12,500 nucleotides of DNA from Actinidia chinensis. Taxonomy: Eukaryota; Streptophyta; Magnoliopsida; Ericales; Actinidiaceae. Made by a program: the position numbers and the translations under genes. Under the pieces are notes generated by a model, which saw only the letters and a program-made list of their open reading frames with translations, ran no database searches and was not told the DNA's origin. Location of the stretch: the NCBI GenBank assembly GCA_009663005.1, contig VIGQ01001451.1:15001-27500 (forward strand). Reading direction: 5' to 3'. Shown here piece after piece: positions 1 through 9,466 of this stretch (its first letter is position 1; the number at the start of each line of letters is the position of its first letter).

Positions 1-239
1 ATGTTTGCCAATGGCATAGACTGGGAAAGGAGGGGACAGGCTTTCCACGTAACAAATCCAAAATTGTAGTAATTTTCTTTAATGGCATACAATTTTGACT
101 ACAATGCGGAGAGCATAGGTTTCTCACATCAATACGCATGTGAATTTGACCTTGCTCATCATTATTATTTTCAAAATCATTTATCTCGTGTTCACCAAAC
201 TTAAAGTTAGTTTTTAGTGGAGTGGGTGCAAACAAACAG

Positions 240-280
240 ATTGTCCGGCTTTTGAATCGATTTTGCTACGTACGGACAAT
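240..280. repeat. Short inverted repeat (ATTGTCCG / CGGACAAT)
   Basis: Perfect 8-base arms at 240-247 and 273-280 flank a 25-base loop. The same TTGTCCGG word recurs at 831-838 in the GC-rich tandem repeat. It could fold as a small hairpin, but no function can be assigned. Confidence 0.4.
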
Positions 281-399
281 TAGACTCAGATCGTTAATAT
301 TGCATTTTGTGTTCAGATGGCCCCATTAGTTTGGTTCACTATAGTATCTCGGCTTGGACGTTCAAAACGATCGGTCTCGATCTGGATCATCGGCCAATA

Positions 400-800
400 T
401 TTTTGTTTACTTTTTTTATTAATTCTCACCCTTAACAATAAAATCTAAAATTTTTATCAACCAATGAATGGGTTGGTCCTATTTGTTTTAGATGTGTTGA
501 GGCCAAGGTTTTGCGAGCTTGATCGTCGCTAAAATTACTTTTTTTTTTGTTCAAAGTGCCCAATTAAGTTGTTTATTAGTAAACTAATATTTAATAAACG
601 AATGAATGAGTGGTTTGGTGGTTATGGTGGTAAGCTTGTGCAGAGGGTGAGCTTTTGAGTTCGAGTATTGTGCTAAATTAACTTGTTTTTGTTCAGGCAG
701 ATCCCAATTAAGGTTAAATAAATCATTTCAATAGACGAAATGCATGGGTTGGTCCAGCGGTTTGGAGGGCGAGGTGCGGTTTCAATTTTTTAAAATGGGC
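400..800 (+). repeat. Three diverged tandem copies, period about 137 bases
   Basis: Three copies of a block ending in an AATGAATGGGTTGGT-like motif are spaced 138 and 135 bases apart: 462-480, 599-622 and 734-764. Copies two and three also share a T-rich TTTTTGTTCA start (about 543 and 686) followed by CCAATTAAG at matching distance. This shows a tandem duplication, not chance similarity of one word. The copies are strongly diverged, so the array is old. Origin is unknown; a tRNA-derived SINE is possible because copy two has a B-box-like GTTCGAGT near 660, but this is weak. Confidence 0.5.
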
Positions 801-876
801 CGAATTGTCTGGTCGTTAAGTGGGGCCGGATTGTCCGGTCTATTAAGGCGGGCCAGAACTTCGGGCACTAATTGAG
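797..876 (+). repeat. GC-rich short tandem repeat, 26-27 base unit, three copies
   Basis: Units start with GGGCC at 797, 823 and 850. The first two share GGGCCGRATTGTCYGGTC followed by a TTAAG-containing tail, and the third is more diverged (GGGCCAGAACTTCGGG). It directly follows the third copy of the longer tandem array. The GC content contrasts with the AT-rich surroundings. No function is evident. Confidence 0.6.
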
Positions 877-1506
877 GTGAGGCTATATGGAAGGCTGAAC
901 TTGCAATGTTGTTCAGCTCGGGAACCACTATAAATGGACTTCTGTTCAGTGCCGCCAATTCAAATGGTTCGGCCCTTACTCGAACTGCTACAATATTAGT
1001 TCTAGTACCGGACAAGCTTAAAAACTCGTAAAACATCGTCCATTTTGGTGCACCTCTATTTATGAGCTAAACACAACTTAAAATCTCAATAAAAGCACTA
1101 TTTTCGAAGTTCAGTTTTGAAATTGAAACCTTTTTCAAATTTTACTTTTTAAAATAAATCATTTTAATATAGTTTTAACTACAAACAAAAAATAATATTT
1201 TTTGAGATTTTTTAGTTATTTGTGGTTTTTGAGTTTTCGTCTTTAAATGAATTTTTTTTTTATAGAATATCAAAGTTTATATATTTTTTGTGGTTCTCCC
1301 TCTTGACAAGAAAGATTCGAATGTTCAAATTCGGAAAAAAAAATATTAGCCTAATGTTAGAATGTAAACAGGGATGGGACAGTAGGGGGTGTTTAGACAA
1401 ATTTGGCCTAAAGCTGTTGTATAATCCATCGGCCATTTGGTATAGAGCCGCGTCTCTCATACCCCGTCCCAACTCCACCGTCGCCTTGCCTCATCTAACC
1501 TAAGAT

Positions 1507-1523
1507 CCCCCCCCCCCCCCCCC
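1507..1523 (+). repeat. C17 homopolymer tract
   Basis: A run of 17 C bases directly preceded by AAGAT. Homopolymers of this length are prone to slippage and to sequencing error, so its true length is uncertain. Confidence 0.9.
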
Positions 1524-3067
1524 AATATTGTTTACTAATTTAGAAACATTATTGTACAATGAAAATACTAAAATTATATAAGCATAATAATTTACTCTAC
1601 TTGTATATATATAAAAAAACGAAATATATAACCAATCATAGAATACAAAGTATTTGCTTGAATAAGCAAGTTCAATATCCCAATTTTTAAGTAAAAAGCT
1701 CCTTCCAAACATAATGTATATAGTGTAGAAAACCTCAAACTCTAAATAAACTAAATATGAATGTTTTTTTTGGGGCAATTTTAAGCTCTAATAAGGGTTT
1801 CAGGGCTGAGACTAACTTTAACACAAACACGAGGACCCCAAACTTTAGGTGAACCAACTCAAATCACTTAGTTGTCCAGATATGCCCACATCCAATCAAC
1901 TTTAACTTTGAGTTTAAAACCTTAAACTTTAATAAAGCCTGCCGCATTTATACCAATATTATGGGATCTTATGATTGCTAAATCACTAACTTAATTAAGA
2001 ATTGCTTCAAGTATATCACAACAATCAAAAGCAAAAAAATATGTCATTGTAAGTTTTTTGAAATTTCGCTTGTTAATTTGTATAGCATTTCAAATGTAGG
2101 ACACAATTCATAGTGCAGCAGCATCAATACTTTTCATACTGTAAAAAAAAAAGGCCTACCTTCTCCGAAATCCCACTTAGAGGGTGTTACATAGCAGTAA
2201 TTCATCGTATAATGTTACGTTGTAACTTCACATCAACAGTGATACGTACTCATACATAAGAAATTGGGTCAATTCGTTTAAACTTGAAAACACGCCCATA
2301 AATATCTGCTGGTATTTTTAAATGTCGCAAATTACTGACCACTCTAAAATATTTGACTTGTGTGACCAATTTCTATAACATTTGGAATTGTACAAAAAGA
2401 AGTTCCCTTCAGACTCAATCCTAGGTTCAGATGACTGGTCCACTTGCCTTCTTTTCATGTTGTGGACAATCCTTCTTTAACCCAGTTTTACTTCCCAAAT
2501 GTTGCACTTGTACATGTTTAAAGCTGGCAAAATCAATGCCTCAAATCCTAATCCTACACAACTTGCATGATTTTTTGTTTAAAGAAATCGGAAGTGGCTA
2601 ATGAATCTCCACATTTTAAGGCTGTCAAAAAAAATACAGATAATTTTTTTTCTGGGGTCTCTCAGGTTAGGCCAATTTTTGGCTTAGATCTTGTGTTTTG
2701 AATTTATTTGTTACCGGCTGGATTTTGATTTTTTATCGTTTTAGAAAATTTTACTTTTTGATTGATAAATTATTTTCGCTCACAGAAGTGCAATTCCTTA
2801 TTCGCAAGTGACGGATTGCGAATTAGTATAAAACTCGAAGTACAATATCAATCCCACGAGAGCGTGTCAAGGTGAACATAAGACAACTAAAATACTATGA
2901 TTCAATCTAACTTAAGCTTACTTCTGCTTCTAAAAGAAAACTAAAAAATTCGTGGTTTTTGGTTTTGATGGATTGGAATAAATCTAAATTATGAACGCAA
3001 GCAATTAAAGTTGATTTAAATTTTGTGAAAAAAAAAAAAATATTAAAATAACTCAGAATCAAGTGGA

Positions 3068-3400
3068 TTGCAGGAGCGGGTTTTTTTCTCTCCTTTGGGG
3101 GTGGTGGTGGGGTCGTGCGGCGTGTTGGGTCTCCGGAATGCCACTGGAGGCAGTATCATAGGGTCTCACATCGGTTATGCGGACGACGTCGAGTCTCAAA
3201 TTGGAAATTTAGCTTTAAAACTAGTGTTCCATAGGTTTGGTCTTGTTTTAGCTTGGGGTTGTGGGCGTCTAAGGTCTGTGGGTCAACTGCGTAATTAGTG
3301 ATAATCGAAATGGGTTTTAATAGGGTTATGTGTTAGCGCGTGGCCTTGCGGTTTGTGGTTGATTCGGTGGGCGGGTTGTAGCTCAGTGATATTACTGACC
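3068..3400. other. GC-richer block inside the long LTR (R/U5 side)
   Basis: This stretch is clearly richer in G and C than its surroundings, with runs such as GGGGGTGGTGGTGGGG. It lies on the R/U5 side of the TATA-like box in the element's minus orientation, so it would be transcribed leader. It is absent from the right LTR. The plus-strand open frame across it (3068-3298) shows no protein motif and is not called as a gene. Confidence 0.45.
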
Positions 3401-3895
3401 CAACGTAAATGCGTAAACGTTACAAGACACTATATACTGATATGACATTCATGCATAAAAGCTTACCGACATAAAGGACTCCAGTTTTGGTGATTTAAAA
3501 CGTATTTAGAACGAAGATAATAATAATAAAATCAGAAGATCTAACGTGAAAATAATTTACTTTCCATTGTTCATCCTCGATCCCCATTGATCTTCAATAA
3601 TAGATCCCGAATTGAAAAAATTAGACACTCAGGCCATGAAAAAATAAATAAATATCTATCAAAATTATTCCTAAATATTTAAATCTAACACAAATAAATA
3701 AAAATGGAACTATTAAATTAATGACAGAAAAAATCGCAAAAAACTGCGATAAGAGGACCAAAATCATAAATACATTGATCACACATGAATTTAATGTGAA
3801 ACAGTACAAAATATTAAAAACTCTACATCCTCTCTAAGCTAAAAAACGTAAAAACCCTAAAAATAATGTGTCTCCATTTAAAATCGTAAAGAGGT

Positions 3896-3903
3896 CTATA
3901 TAG
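3896..3903 (-). promoter_or_regulatory. TATA-like box of the left LTR
   Basis: CTATATAG on the minus strand sits at the same place in the LTR alignment as CTATATATA at 10615-10623. The neighbouring block at 3848-3875, just downstream on the minus strand, is identical between the LTRs over 28 bases. That is where transcription would be expected to start. Promoter activity is inferred from position only. Confidence 0.5.
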
Positions 3904-3958
3904 CCATTATAGTTCGAGTCCTACTAGATTGACATTCTGCTGGCCCAGAATCCTTCTT

Positions 3959-4366
3959 AGCGTTCGAATAACTAGAAGGTGGCGTTGAACGCCACTAATT
4001 CATTGGCCTAAGCGTTCGAACGCTCATGTAGCCGTTCGAATATGCCAATGCATGTGGCAGATTTCTATCTTCCAACTTTTTAACTTTATGTGCGTCGAAG
4101 TCTAAATTTTGGTGTTTTGAACCCTAAGCTGTAGACAAAAATTCTTCATTATTCAAGCCTCTATACTGTTAAACGCTCCACGAAGTGTTTTCAATCCTTA
4201 AAACACAATTCCTTCAATTTTTTCAGATTAAGCGTCGAACACTATTCCCCTGCATTTCCTAAGCGGTTCGAATTGCCATGTTGCACTAAATTGGCGGCGC
4301 GGATTTTCTGGCTTCCCAGCATTCGAGGGACCTGGGGTTGTACTTGGACTGGGGGCATTTGAACAC
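3959..4366. repeat. Cluster of GCGTTCGAACGC-like palindromes, left LTR U3
   Basis: A perfect 12-base palindrome GCGTTCGAACGC lies at 4012-4023. Related sites lie at 3959-3968 (AGCGTTCGAA), 3981-3993 (GGCGTTGAACGCC), 4031-4040 (GCCGTTCGAA), 4231-4240 (AGCGTCGAAC), near 4263-4275 (CGGTTCGAATTG), near 4319-4326 (CATTCGAG) and 4356-4366. All fall upstream of the TATA-like box in the element's orientation. They may be binding sites for a dimeric factor or simply repeat units, and the sequence does not decide. Confidence 0.65.
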
Positions 4367-4743
4367 TGGTTGTCATTTTAGCCACCTTGATTTTTCTCCT
4401 TTTTTTTTTTCTTAGACCGATGTGAAGCTGTTGGAGTCCATATCTCGCACCGCTCGTTAGACGTGAACTTGTATAGTTTTTGTGAGTCTTTCTAACAATG
4501 CAGCTTCATTTCCATTTTGAGCTATAGATGAAAACTTTCACAAAATCCCATAGAACGTCGCTCGCTATTCGTGCCCACAGTTTTTATTGCGCCAAATTCT
4601 CTTATTTAATCAAATATTTATCTGCCATGACGTAATCAAACTTTACATACAAAACACGATAAACGAGTAAATGAACCTAATCTAAAACTACCCTTAAGTT
4701 AGTTTTGGGCGGCGTTTTGACGGCAATTATGCAGTCCCAATCA

Positions 4744-4755
4744 CACCATCCCAAC
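4744..4755 (-). other. Weak polypurine tract (PPT)
   Basis: The minus strand reads GTTGGGATGGTG immediately before the LTR start TGATTGGGACTGC. This is the position of the plus-strand primer in LTR retrotransposons. The run is broken by T residues, consistent with decay of an originally purer tract. The call rests mainly on position. Confidence 0.45.
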
Positions 4756-6137
4756 TAATCTTGTGCTAGTCCCTCGTAAAACAAGAAAAACAAAACAATA
4801 TCTCTTTTCGTAAGCGTCCTGGATGCATTTAGCGATGCAATCAAGTCTTTAAAACCTCCTAGGTTATCCTTAGTGCGAGTGGTGTCCTCGTGAGGGTTTT
4901 TCAGTATGATAACAACAATCAGTCGTGCCAGGTACACGTTGGCACGTGTGTATCAAAAAATAGTTTACCAGACGCAGTGTTGCGCAATACAGAGGTGCTG
5001 GGATTGGCAAGCAGCATTGATTTGTTTTATCCAGTTCCCCGCCGCTCTTCTGTCATGCCTAGCAAGGGGCTGACAAAACGGGTGGGTGTTGGTGTGCGAA
5101 TAGGTAAATCTGAGATTGAGGCAGGGGGGTTGTAGAGTGCAAGGGTTGTCAGGGGTGATCGTAGGTGTCGCGCAAAATCAACTATGATGGCCTCCAGAAC
5201 AGACCGACAACCTTGGAGGCAAAACTCGCAAGTCATACCTCTCATAAAAACCCATAAGTTTGTCTCGAAGGAATCTCGTTATACAATATAGAATCCTAAT
5301 GGGTGCAAAAACGTGAACAGTAAAGGTATCGACCTTGACATAACTTCACGAATGAAGACTGACAGTTTAAATGCAACATTAAGAATTTGTGATATGAGGG
5401 ACATGTTTACTGGAGATCTGGGGAGGTCGCTGTCAAGACTTATGTGCAATGTGCTATAGATTTGAGGACTCTATGAATGAAAAATAGTCCAGAAAGTAGA
5501 GAAAATCAAAAACTGTAATTAGATCTCAATATATGCATTGGCCACGAACACATGCCAACTTAATAGCTATATTCAAACTACTCGTTCTGTTTTTTTTTTA
5601 TATATTTTTTTACTTTCCTCCAAACATTGATATTAAACTCCTTAACTTCGTTTTCTCAATAATTTTTTTCTTTTTTTTTGGTTGCCCCTCGTTAATTTCC
5701 CTTCCTCTGATTTTTTCTCAAGTTCTCAAAAGTCATGCATACATCATTTTCCTCAAATTCAATCAAACTCAGATTTCAACACACTTTTTGAGATCATTTT
5801 ATACGCAATTACCCGAAAAGAATGACAGAAAGGGAAGAAATAAACTACATCATCAATGGCCTCAATGTCAACAAAAATAACGAATATGCGCAGTCAAACA
5901 TTTTACCATGTAAAAAGGTGTCAAAAATTTACTTATCACACTAACATGTAAATCAAATTCAAACATATTGAAGATATTCAAAAATAAAGTCAATAATTTC
6001 CTTGAGTAAAGGTAAAATCCGCTCACAAAATGATTTATGGCTTTAAATTAACTCACAAGGTATAAATCTCTACTTCTGGAAGTATTATGTCGGTTTATAA
6101 CAATTTACTTTGAAATCACTCTGCTCATTGTAAGTAT

Positions 6138-6164
6138 CCTCTCTCTCTCCTCTCTCTCTCTTCC
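6138..6164 (+). repeat. CT microsatellite
   Basis: An interrupted (CT)n tract with two blocks, CTCTCTCTC and TCTCTCTCTC, lies in the element's 3' non-coding region. It probably arose after insertion. Confidence 0.85.
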
Positions 6165-6958
6165 AACACATACAGTAAAGTATTAAACATGTATGTCCCT
6201 AAATTGACATGATAACCGCTTAAATATCATATTATGGCAAAGTCATTAGTTTTTCACTATCTTTGAAAACAAACACAATGATTTAGTTATGGTCCCAATC
6301 CTAGAAGTCTAAACACATCCATACAGTGAAATACTACACTTAAACATGGAATGCAAAGGTTACAATATAAATTCAAGGACCGAAAACCAACCTATTTGGA
6401 TGACATAAATGGAAATAAACCTGTTGTTATCACTTATAATCATAAAATGATTTTTGCATAGATAGATCAAAAAAATAGCAACAATGTTTATATATTCCAA
6501 ACCTAGTCATAAGTTAATAGAATCCAAACATGTCAATTCTCCCTATCAAATAACCTAAGTCTACAACAAAAAATCTAAACAATAACTATAACAAAAAATT
6601 AACTATTTTAAAACACAAACAATTCATATACTATGGAGTGTCCCCTTCCCAACCCCTAACTAGAGATAAGCATTCTTTGAAATGCAAAAAAAATAAAACG
6701 ACCCGACGGGAAGGAAAACAAAAGAGGGTGCGACAACACATCCTCTCCCCAACTAGGGTTAATTAATTCCATAACTTCACTCGACCTAAATACTTATTAT
6801 ATAACCTACATGGAAGTCATTATTTCTCAATTCTTCAAAGGCGGTAGATCAACGAGATCAACTACTCACTTATCCCCTACTCAAGCTCAGATAGGGCTTT
6901 CAATTAATGCCATTGACTTTAAAAACATTACCATTAAAGGTCAGAACCATTTTTACTT

Positions 6959-6968
6959 GGGGGGGGGG
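6959..6968 (+). repeat. G10 homopolymer
   Basis: A run of ten G bases lies about 20 bases beyond the stop codon that ends the reverse transcriptase fragment, close to where recognisable homology is lost. The true length may be misread. Confidence 0.85.
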
Positions 6969-6988
6969 AAAAAGTTTACACCCAGAAA

Positions 6989-7240
6989 TTAAGTGTAACC
7001 AAAATTCGATAAAATGACCTTTTGACCAGCCTTCAAAAGATTTACGCAAATATGTTGATCATACACAAACTTCATCTTCACTTTCTCTATTGCTACATTG
7101 AGGCTTTTTCGGTAGTCTATACACATTTCTCTCCAGCCAGTTTGGATCCTTTTTGGGTTAAAGGTGTAAAAGGGAAAGTCTTTCTTTTTAGAATTGGTGG
7201 TTGCTCCTCCGAAAGGACTACTTGACGGCACTAAGGGCAA
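6989..7240 (-). pseudogene. Reverse transcriptase N-terminal fragment (Ty3/gypsy pol)
   Basis: An 83-codon open stretch on the minus strand carries the conserved start of a plant Ty3/gypsy reverse transcriptase. Residues 34-45 contain TGWR followed by CIDYRK (7141-7106), then LN at 47-48 and DQ at 61-62, at spacings typical of the family's first motifs. GG at residues 11-12 fits the glycine pair that normally precedes this region. One extra residue sits between WR and CIDYRK, and the following KDHF-type block is degraded. A stop ends the frame at 6989, well before the catalytic YxDD aspartates, which were not found downstream. The fragment therefore cannot polymerise DNA. The neighbouring protease remnant upstream supports the call. 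The methionine at 7240 is not a real start: pol is normally part of a polyprotein. Confidence 0.8.
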
Positions 7241-7473
7241 TAAGTTTCAAAGGTAGGTGGGTCAATGACCCACATGCATAATAGAATTACTCCTTCCCCC
7301 CTTTTACTAGATAAATCCTTAAAACTCATACCTCAGACTCCAATTAATCATTGGACTCATTTATGAACTAAGCCCTATCTTGGATCTGCCTGAACTTTGC
7401 GTCACATGCTCTTAGATGATAGACTCAATGATCTACCTCATTACTGGTCACTTTCATACTTGCTTCCAACCGT

Positions 7474-7830
7474 GGAAAAATATTAGTCTCTAAGATTATA
7501 TTACCAAATAAAAGGTTGAAGCAACCTATTCCTACAAATGAATATTGCATTTACAGTTGCTAGGGAAGGTCATCCCTAAGATGATAGGAATATGACCGCT
7601 TAGACGACTGGACTCTACAAGTTGGATATCTAAATAATCAAAATCGATCGGATAGTAAGACTGTATCAACTTGAATGGTACATCCTCTACCAATATCTTT
7701 TAGGGACTTTAACAATCGATTGGCTACTCGAGTATAATACGTGTGGGCTTAATTATCCTAGACCTAGTTCTTTCTAAATAGAATATGGAAGAAGATTCAT
7801 ACTAGACCTGGTCAAGGAGTGCTACATTGA
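7474..7830 (-). pseudogene. Retropepsin-like aspartic protease remnant (pol)
   Basis: Minus-strand translation, pieced across frames, gives the recognisable order of a plant gypsy protease. LLD (aspartate codon 7813-7811) is followed by a broken active-site segment (QV, then a stop). Next come MNLLPYS (from 7800), KELGLG, VEDV (from 7690), YYPIDF and HIPIILG (about 7595-7572). After a frameshift near 7565 come LAT..NAIFICRN and, in another frame, ETNIF near 7490-7476. In intact relatives the aspartate sits in a DxGAS-type motif that processes the Gag-Pol polyprotein. Here that motif is destroyed, with at least three stops and two frame changes, so no active enzyme is possible. The position between gag and reverse transcriptase is as expected. 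The IPIILG segment is the strongest identifier. Confidence 0.75.
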
Positions 7831-7840
7831 TTTCTATAAT

Positions 7841-8562
7841 CCCCTATTATACATGACATTGGTAGGACACTAGGGTCCTTATATTTCAGCCAGACTTGCA
7901 TTGAAGGATTGGCGCTTTGCTTCATTCATCATTGCTGTCTCTTTGACCGCACTACCTTTTACAGTACACCAAATCCTTAATTACTTGACATAGGAAGGTA
8001 TCTCTTGATGGCATCTAATATAGGGATGTTAATTCTAACTTGTTTAAAGATATCATAAATTTCACATCAATTCACTTTACTCGCTTTAGGTTCACTTATG
8101 TGGGAATGAAGCATGTTTCAAATCCTCCAATGCTCACATCATTAGATGCTTCATTAGACGGCTCATATTACCTCATGTTCGCTTTATCTTTACCCTTTGT
8201 TTCTTTTCACTCTCACCTCTTTTACTCTCCATTTCATGTCCTATCCAACCCCCTAGACTTATCCTCATTTCATTTCCTTGGTTTAATTCTTTTAGAACAA
8301 TGGTTTTTATCAACTTGTTTTTTAACCTCCTAAGGGTCGTGGATGACATGTACCTCTTGCTCATGTATTTTTTCAATTCAATTTGCAAGGCTTAGGTTTT
8401 ATTGGGTTGAGCGGGTAATCGCCTTTATGTTGCTTGTGCAATGATGAAATTTTTCAAGCAAAGATGTTTATCTTCCCATTTGGGTGTTCAGACGTGTATT
8501 GATTACTCAAGTCTCTCATGTACTTGTTTCAATTTTTGACTTTGGTGCGTAGCTCATGATTC
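7841..8562 (-). other. Region between gag and protease, no motif recognised
   Basis: In the element's orientation this stretch links the gag C-terminal remnant to the protease remnant. Athila-type elements normally have a poorly conserved stretch here, so absence of recognisable motifs is expected. Open frames on the plus strand (for example 8040-8333) are antisense to the element and show no family features. Confidence 0.45.
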
Positions 8563-9460
8563 TCATTCCCTCTTATGCGGAGTTTGGTATTTTGCTGGTT
8601 GTAGCAGGATAAGACATGGATACCATTGGTGAAACAGGTTATGTGGGGTATATTTGTGGTTGCAAGTATGGGTTGCGGTTTGGAGATTTTTGAGTTTTTT
8701 GTAAATTATTGAGTGTTTTGCTTCCCTCTTGCGCCACCACCTCAAATTTAGGGTAACTTCTCCACTCGGGTTATATGTATTGAAGTAGTATTGTTCCCAC
8801 TTCTTAGAAATTGTATTTACTGTATTAACTTGCCCAAGTTCTTTTTTATCACCATAAGTGGACCACACATCAGTGCAATGGTCCATTGTGTCACCCAGTG
8901 CACACATTGTTGATGTTTTTCTTTTTGATATACGTTTGGTGGCCTTTAGCAAATGCAAATCCTTCACTTGTTTTAAAAGTGCTGTGAGCTTTAGCATTTA
9001 AATCATCTACCGCTGTCAATTGATTTTATGCCTATATTTGTGTGGGTATGACAGTGGCAGATTTAGTCAAATTTGAGTTCCCGTATAGGCCAATTCACTA
9101 GTCAAGTTTTCTAAAATAGTCAAAATAATCATCAAGCCTGTTCGTTGTCTTATCTAGTATGTTCCCGCACACATGGACTCAACAAATATCTTCATTTGTA
9201 GGGACAATGAAGAATAGAAAATATTAATTATGTGGCAATGTAGAAATTATGGTGTGTACATGCATTTATGGGTCTTAATCTCTCACAAGGTTGGAAGAAA
9301 CCTCGCCACTATTTGGTGTAAATTGAGATATGCACGTCGTAGTGCCTTTGGTCCGATTCTTTGGGAAGAACTTTTTCAGAACTCCCCTTTTAGACATTCC
9401 ATGAGTGAATGAAACCTCAGCCTTATAAATTAAACTAAGTTTGGCCTTGTCCTTTAAAGT
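8563..9460 (-). pseudogene. gag remnant (Athila-like nucleocapsid and capsid)
   Basis: Two readable pieces remain. The upstream piece (9460-9275) is open for about 61 codons and contains LKDKAK, then KKFFPKNRT, then a GE pair. This is the order seen in the central domain of plant gypsy Gag proteins. The downstream piece (8997-8563, 144 codons) has TALLKQV, then a zinc-knuckle-like segment CALGDTMDHCTDVW at residues 32-45. After it come QVNTV (56-60), NTYNP (73-77) and NLRW (84-87), typical of the Athila/Tat Gag C-terminal half. Of the CCHC-type zinc ligands, the second cysteine reads glycine and the last reads tryptophan, each reachable by one base change. Stops and at least one frameshift separate the pieces. 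Gag would coat the element RNA in the cytoplasm, but this copy is not functional. Confidence 0.8.
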
Positions 9461-9466
9461 AAAACA

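Larger units (their letters stand above)
1..2762. other. Left flanking intergenic DNA, no gene recognised
   Basis: AT-rich sequence with many stops in all six frames. The only open stretches are under 95 codons and match no family I recognise. It contains the tandem repeats listed separately near 400-876 and a C17 tract at 1507-1523. The rest, roughly 900-1500 and 1530-2760, looks like old non-coding DNA. A degraded exon cannot be excluded around 2400-2560, where base composition is more even, but no protein motif supports one. Confidence 0.55.
2763..4743 (-). repeat. 3' LTR of the Athila-like element (left copy, longer)
   Basis: The part from about 3733 to 4743 aligns collinearly, with substitutions and small indels, to 10450-11358. 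The outer end around 2776-2837 aligns to 10394-10455 (shared CGCTCMCAGAAGTG and TTCCTTA words). Between these lies about 900 bases absent from the right LTR, including a GC-richer block at about 3068-3400. The right end AATCA (4739-4743) matches the right LTR end and adjoins the polypurine run. The left end is probably TGAT at 2763, but an insertion or truncation just inside it blurs the boundary. In element orientation, U3 runs from 4743 down to the TATA-like box near 3900 and R/U5 continues to 2763. Confidence 0.75.
4756..6988 (-). other. 3' internal region of the element, no coding homology found
   Basis: About 2.2 kb between the reverse transcriptase fragment and the polypurine tract. The minus strand should carry the rest of pol, but I found no YxDD motif, RNase H or integrase signature in any frame. 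The part at about 4800-5260 has more even base composition and resembles a long 3' untranslated region. The part at 5550-6650 is very AT-rich with T runs and a CT microsatellite. Long non-coding 3' regions, sometimes with an env-like frame, are known in Athila elements. No env-like protein is recognisable here. Confidence 0.5.

Noticed and set aside
598..680. Possible tRNA-derived SINE (A-box-like and B-box-like words)
   Set aside because: The B-box match is imperfect, there is no poly-A or T-run tail with flanking duplication, and the segment is better explained as a unit of the tandem array.
782..1036. Open frame of 84 codons on the minus strand
   Set aside because: It overlaps the GC-rich tandem repeat, shows no domain or motif, and has no neighbouring gene. 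Its openness is explained by local GC content.
1368..1473. Possible inverted repeat between GGGATGGGAC and ACCCCGTCCC
   Set aside because: The arms do not pair over more than a few bases once aligned, so they do not define an element end.
1260..1503. Overlapping open frames on both strands (93 and 72 codons)
   Set aside because: Neither has motifs or plausible composition, and each runs through simple A/T-rich sequence.
3068..3298. Open frame of 76 codons on the plus strand in the left LTR
   Set aside because: It lies within an LTR and antisense to the element, has no recognised motif, and its start has no supporting context.
3373..3400. GGTTGTAGCTCAGTGATA, resembling a tRNA A box
   Set aside because: No B box or cloverleaf partner follows at a suitable distance, and the segment belongs to the LTR.
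5533..5880. Open frame of 115 codons on the plus strand
   Set aside because: It is antisense to the element, and its phenylalanine-rich translation comes from T runs. No membrane protein family is indicated.
8040..8333. Open frame of 97 codons on the plus strand
   Set aside because: It is antisense to the gag-protease linker and shows no conserved motif.
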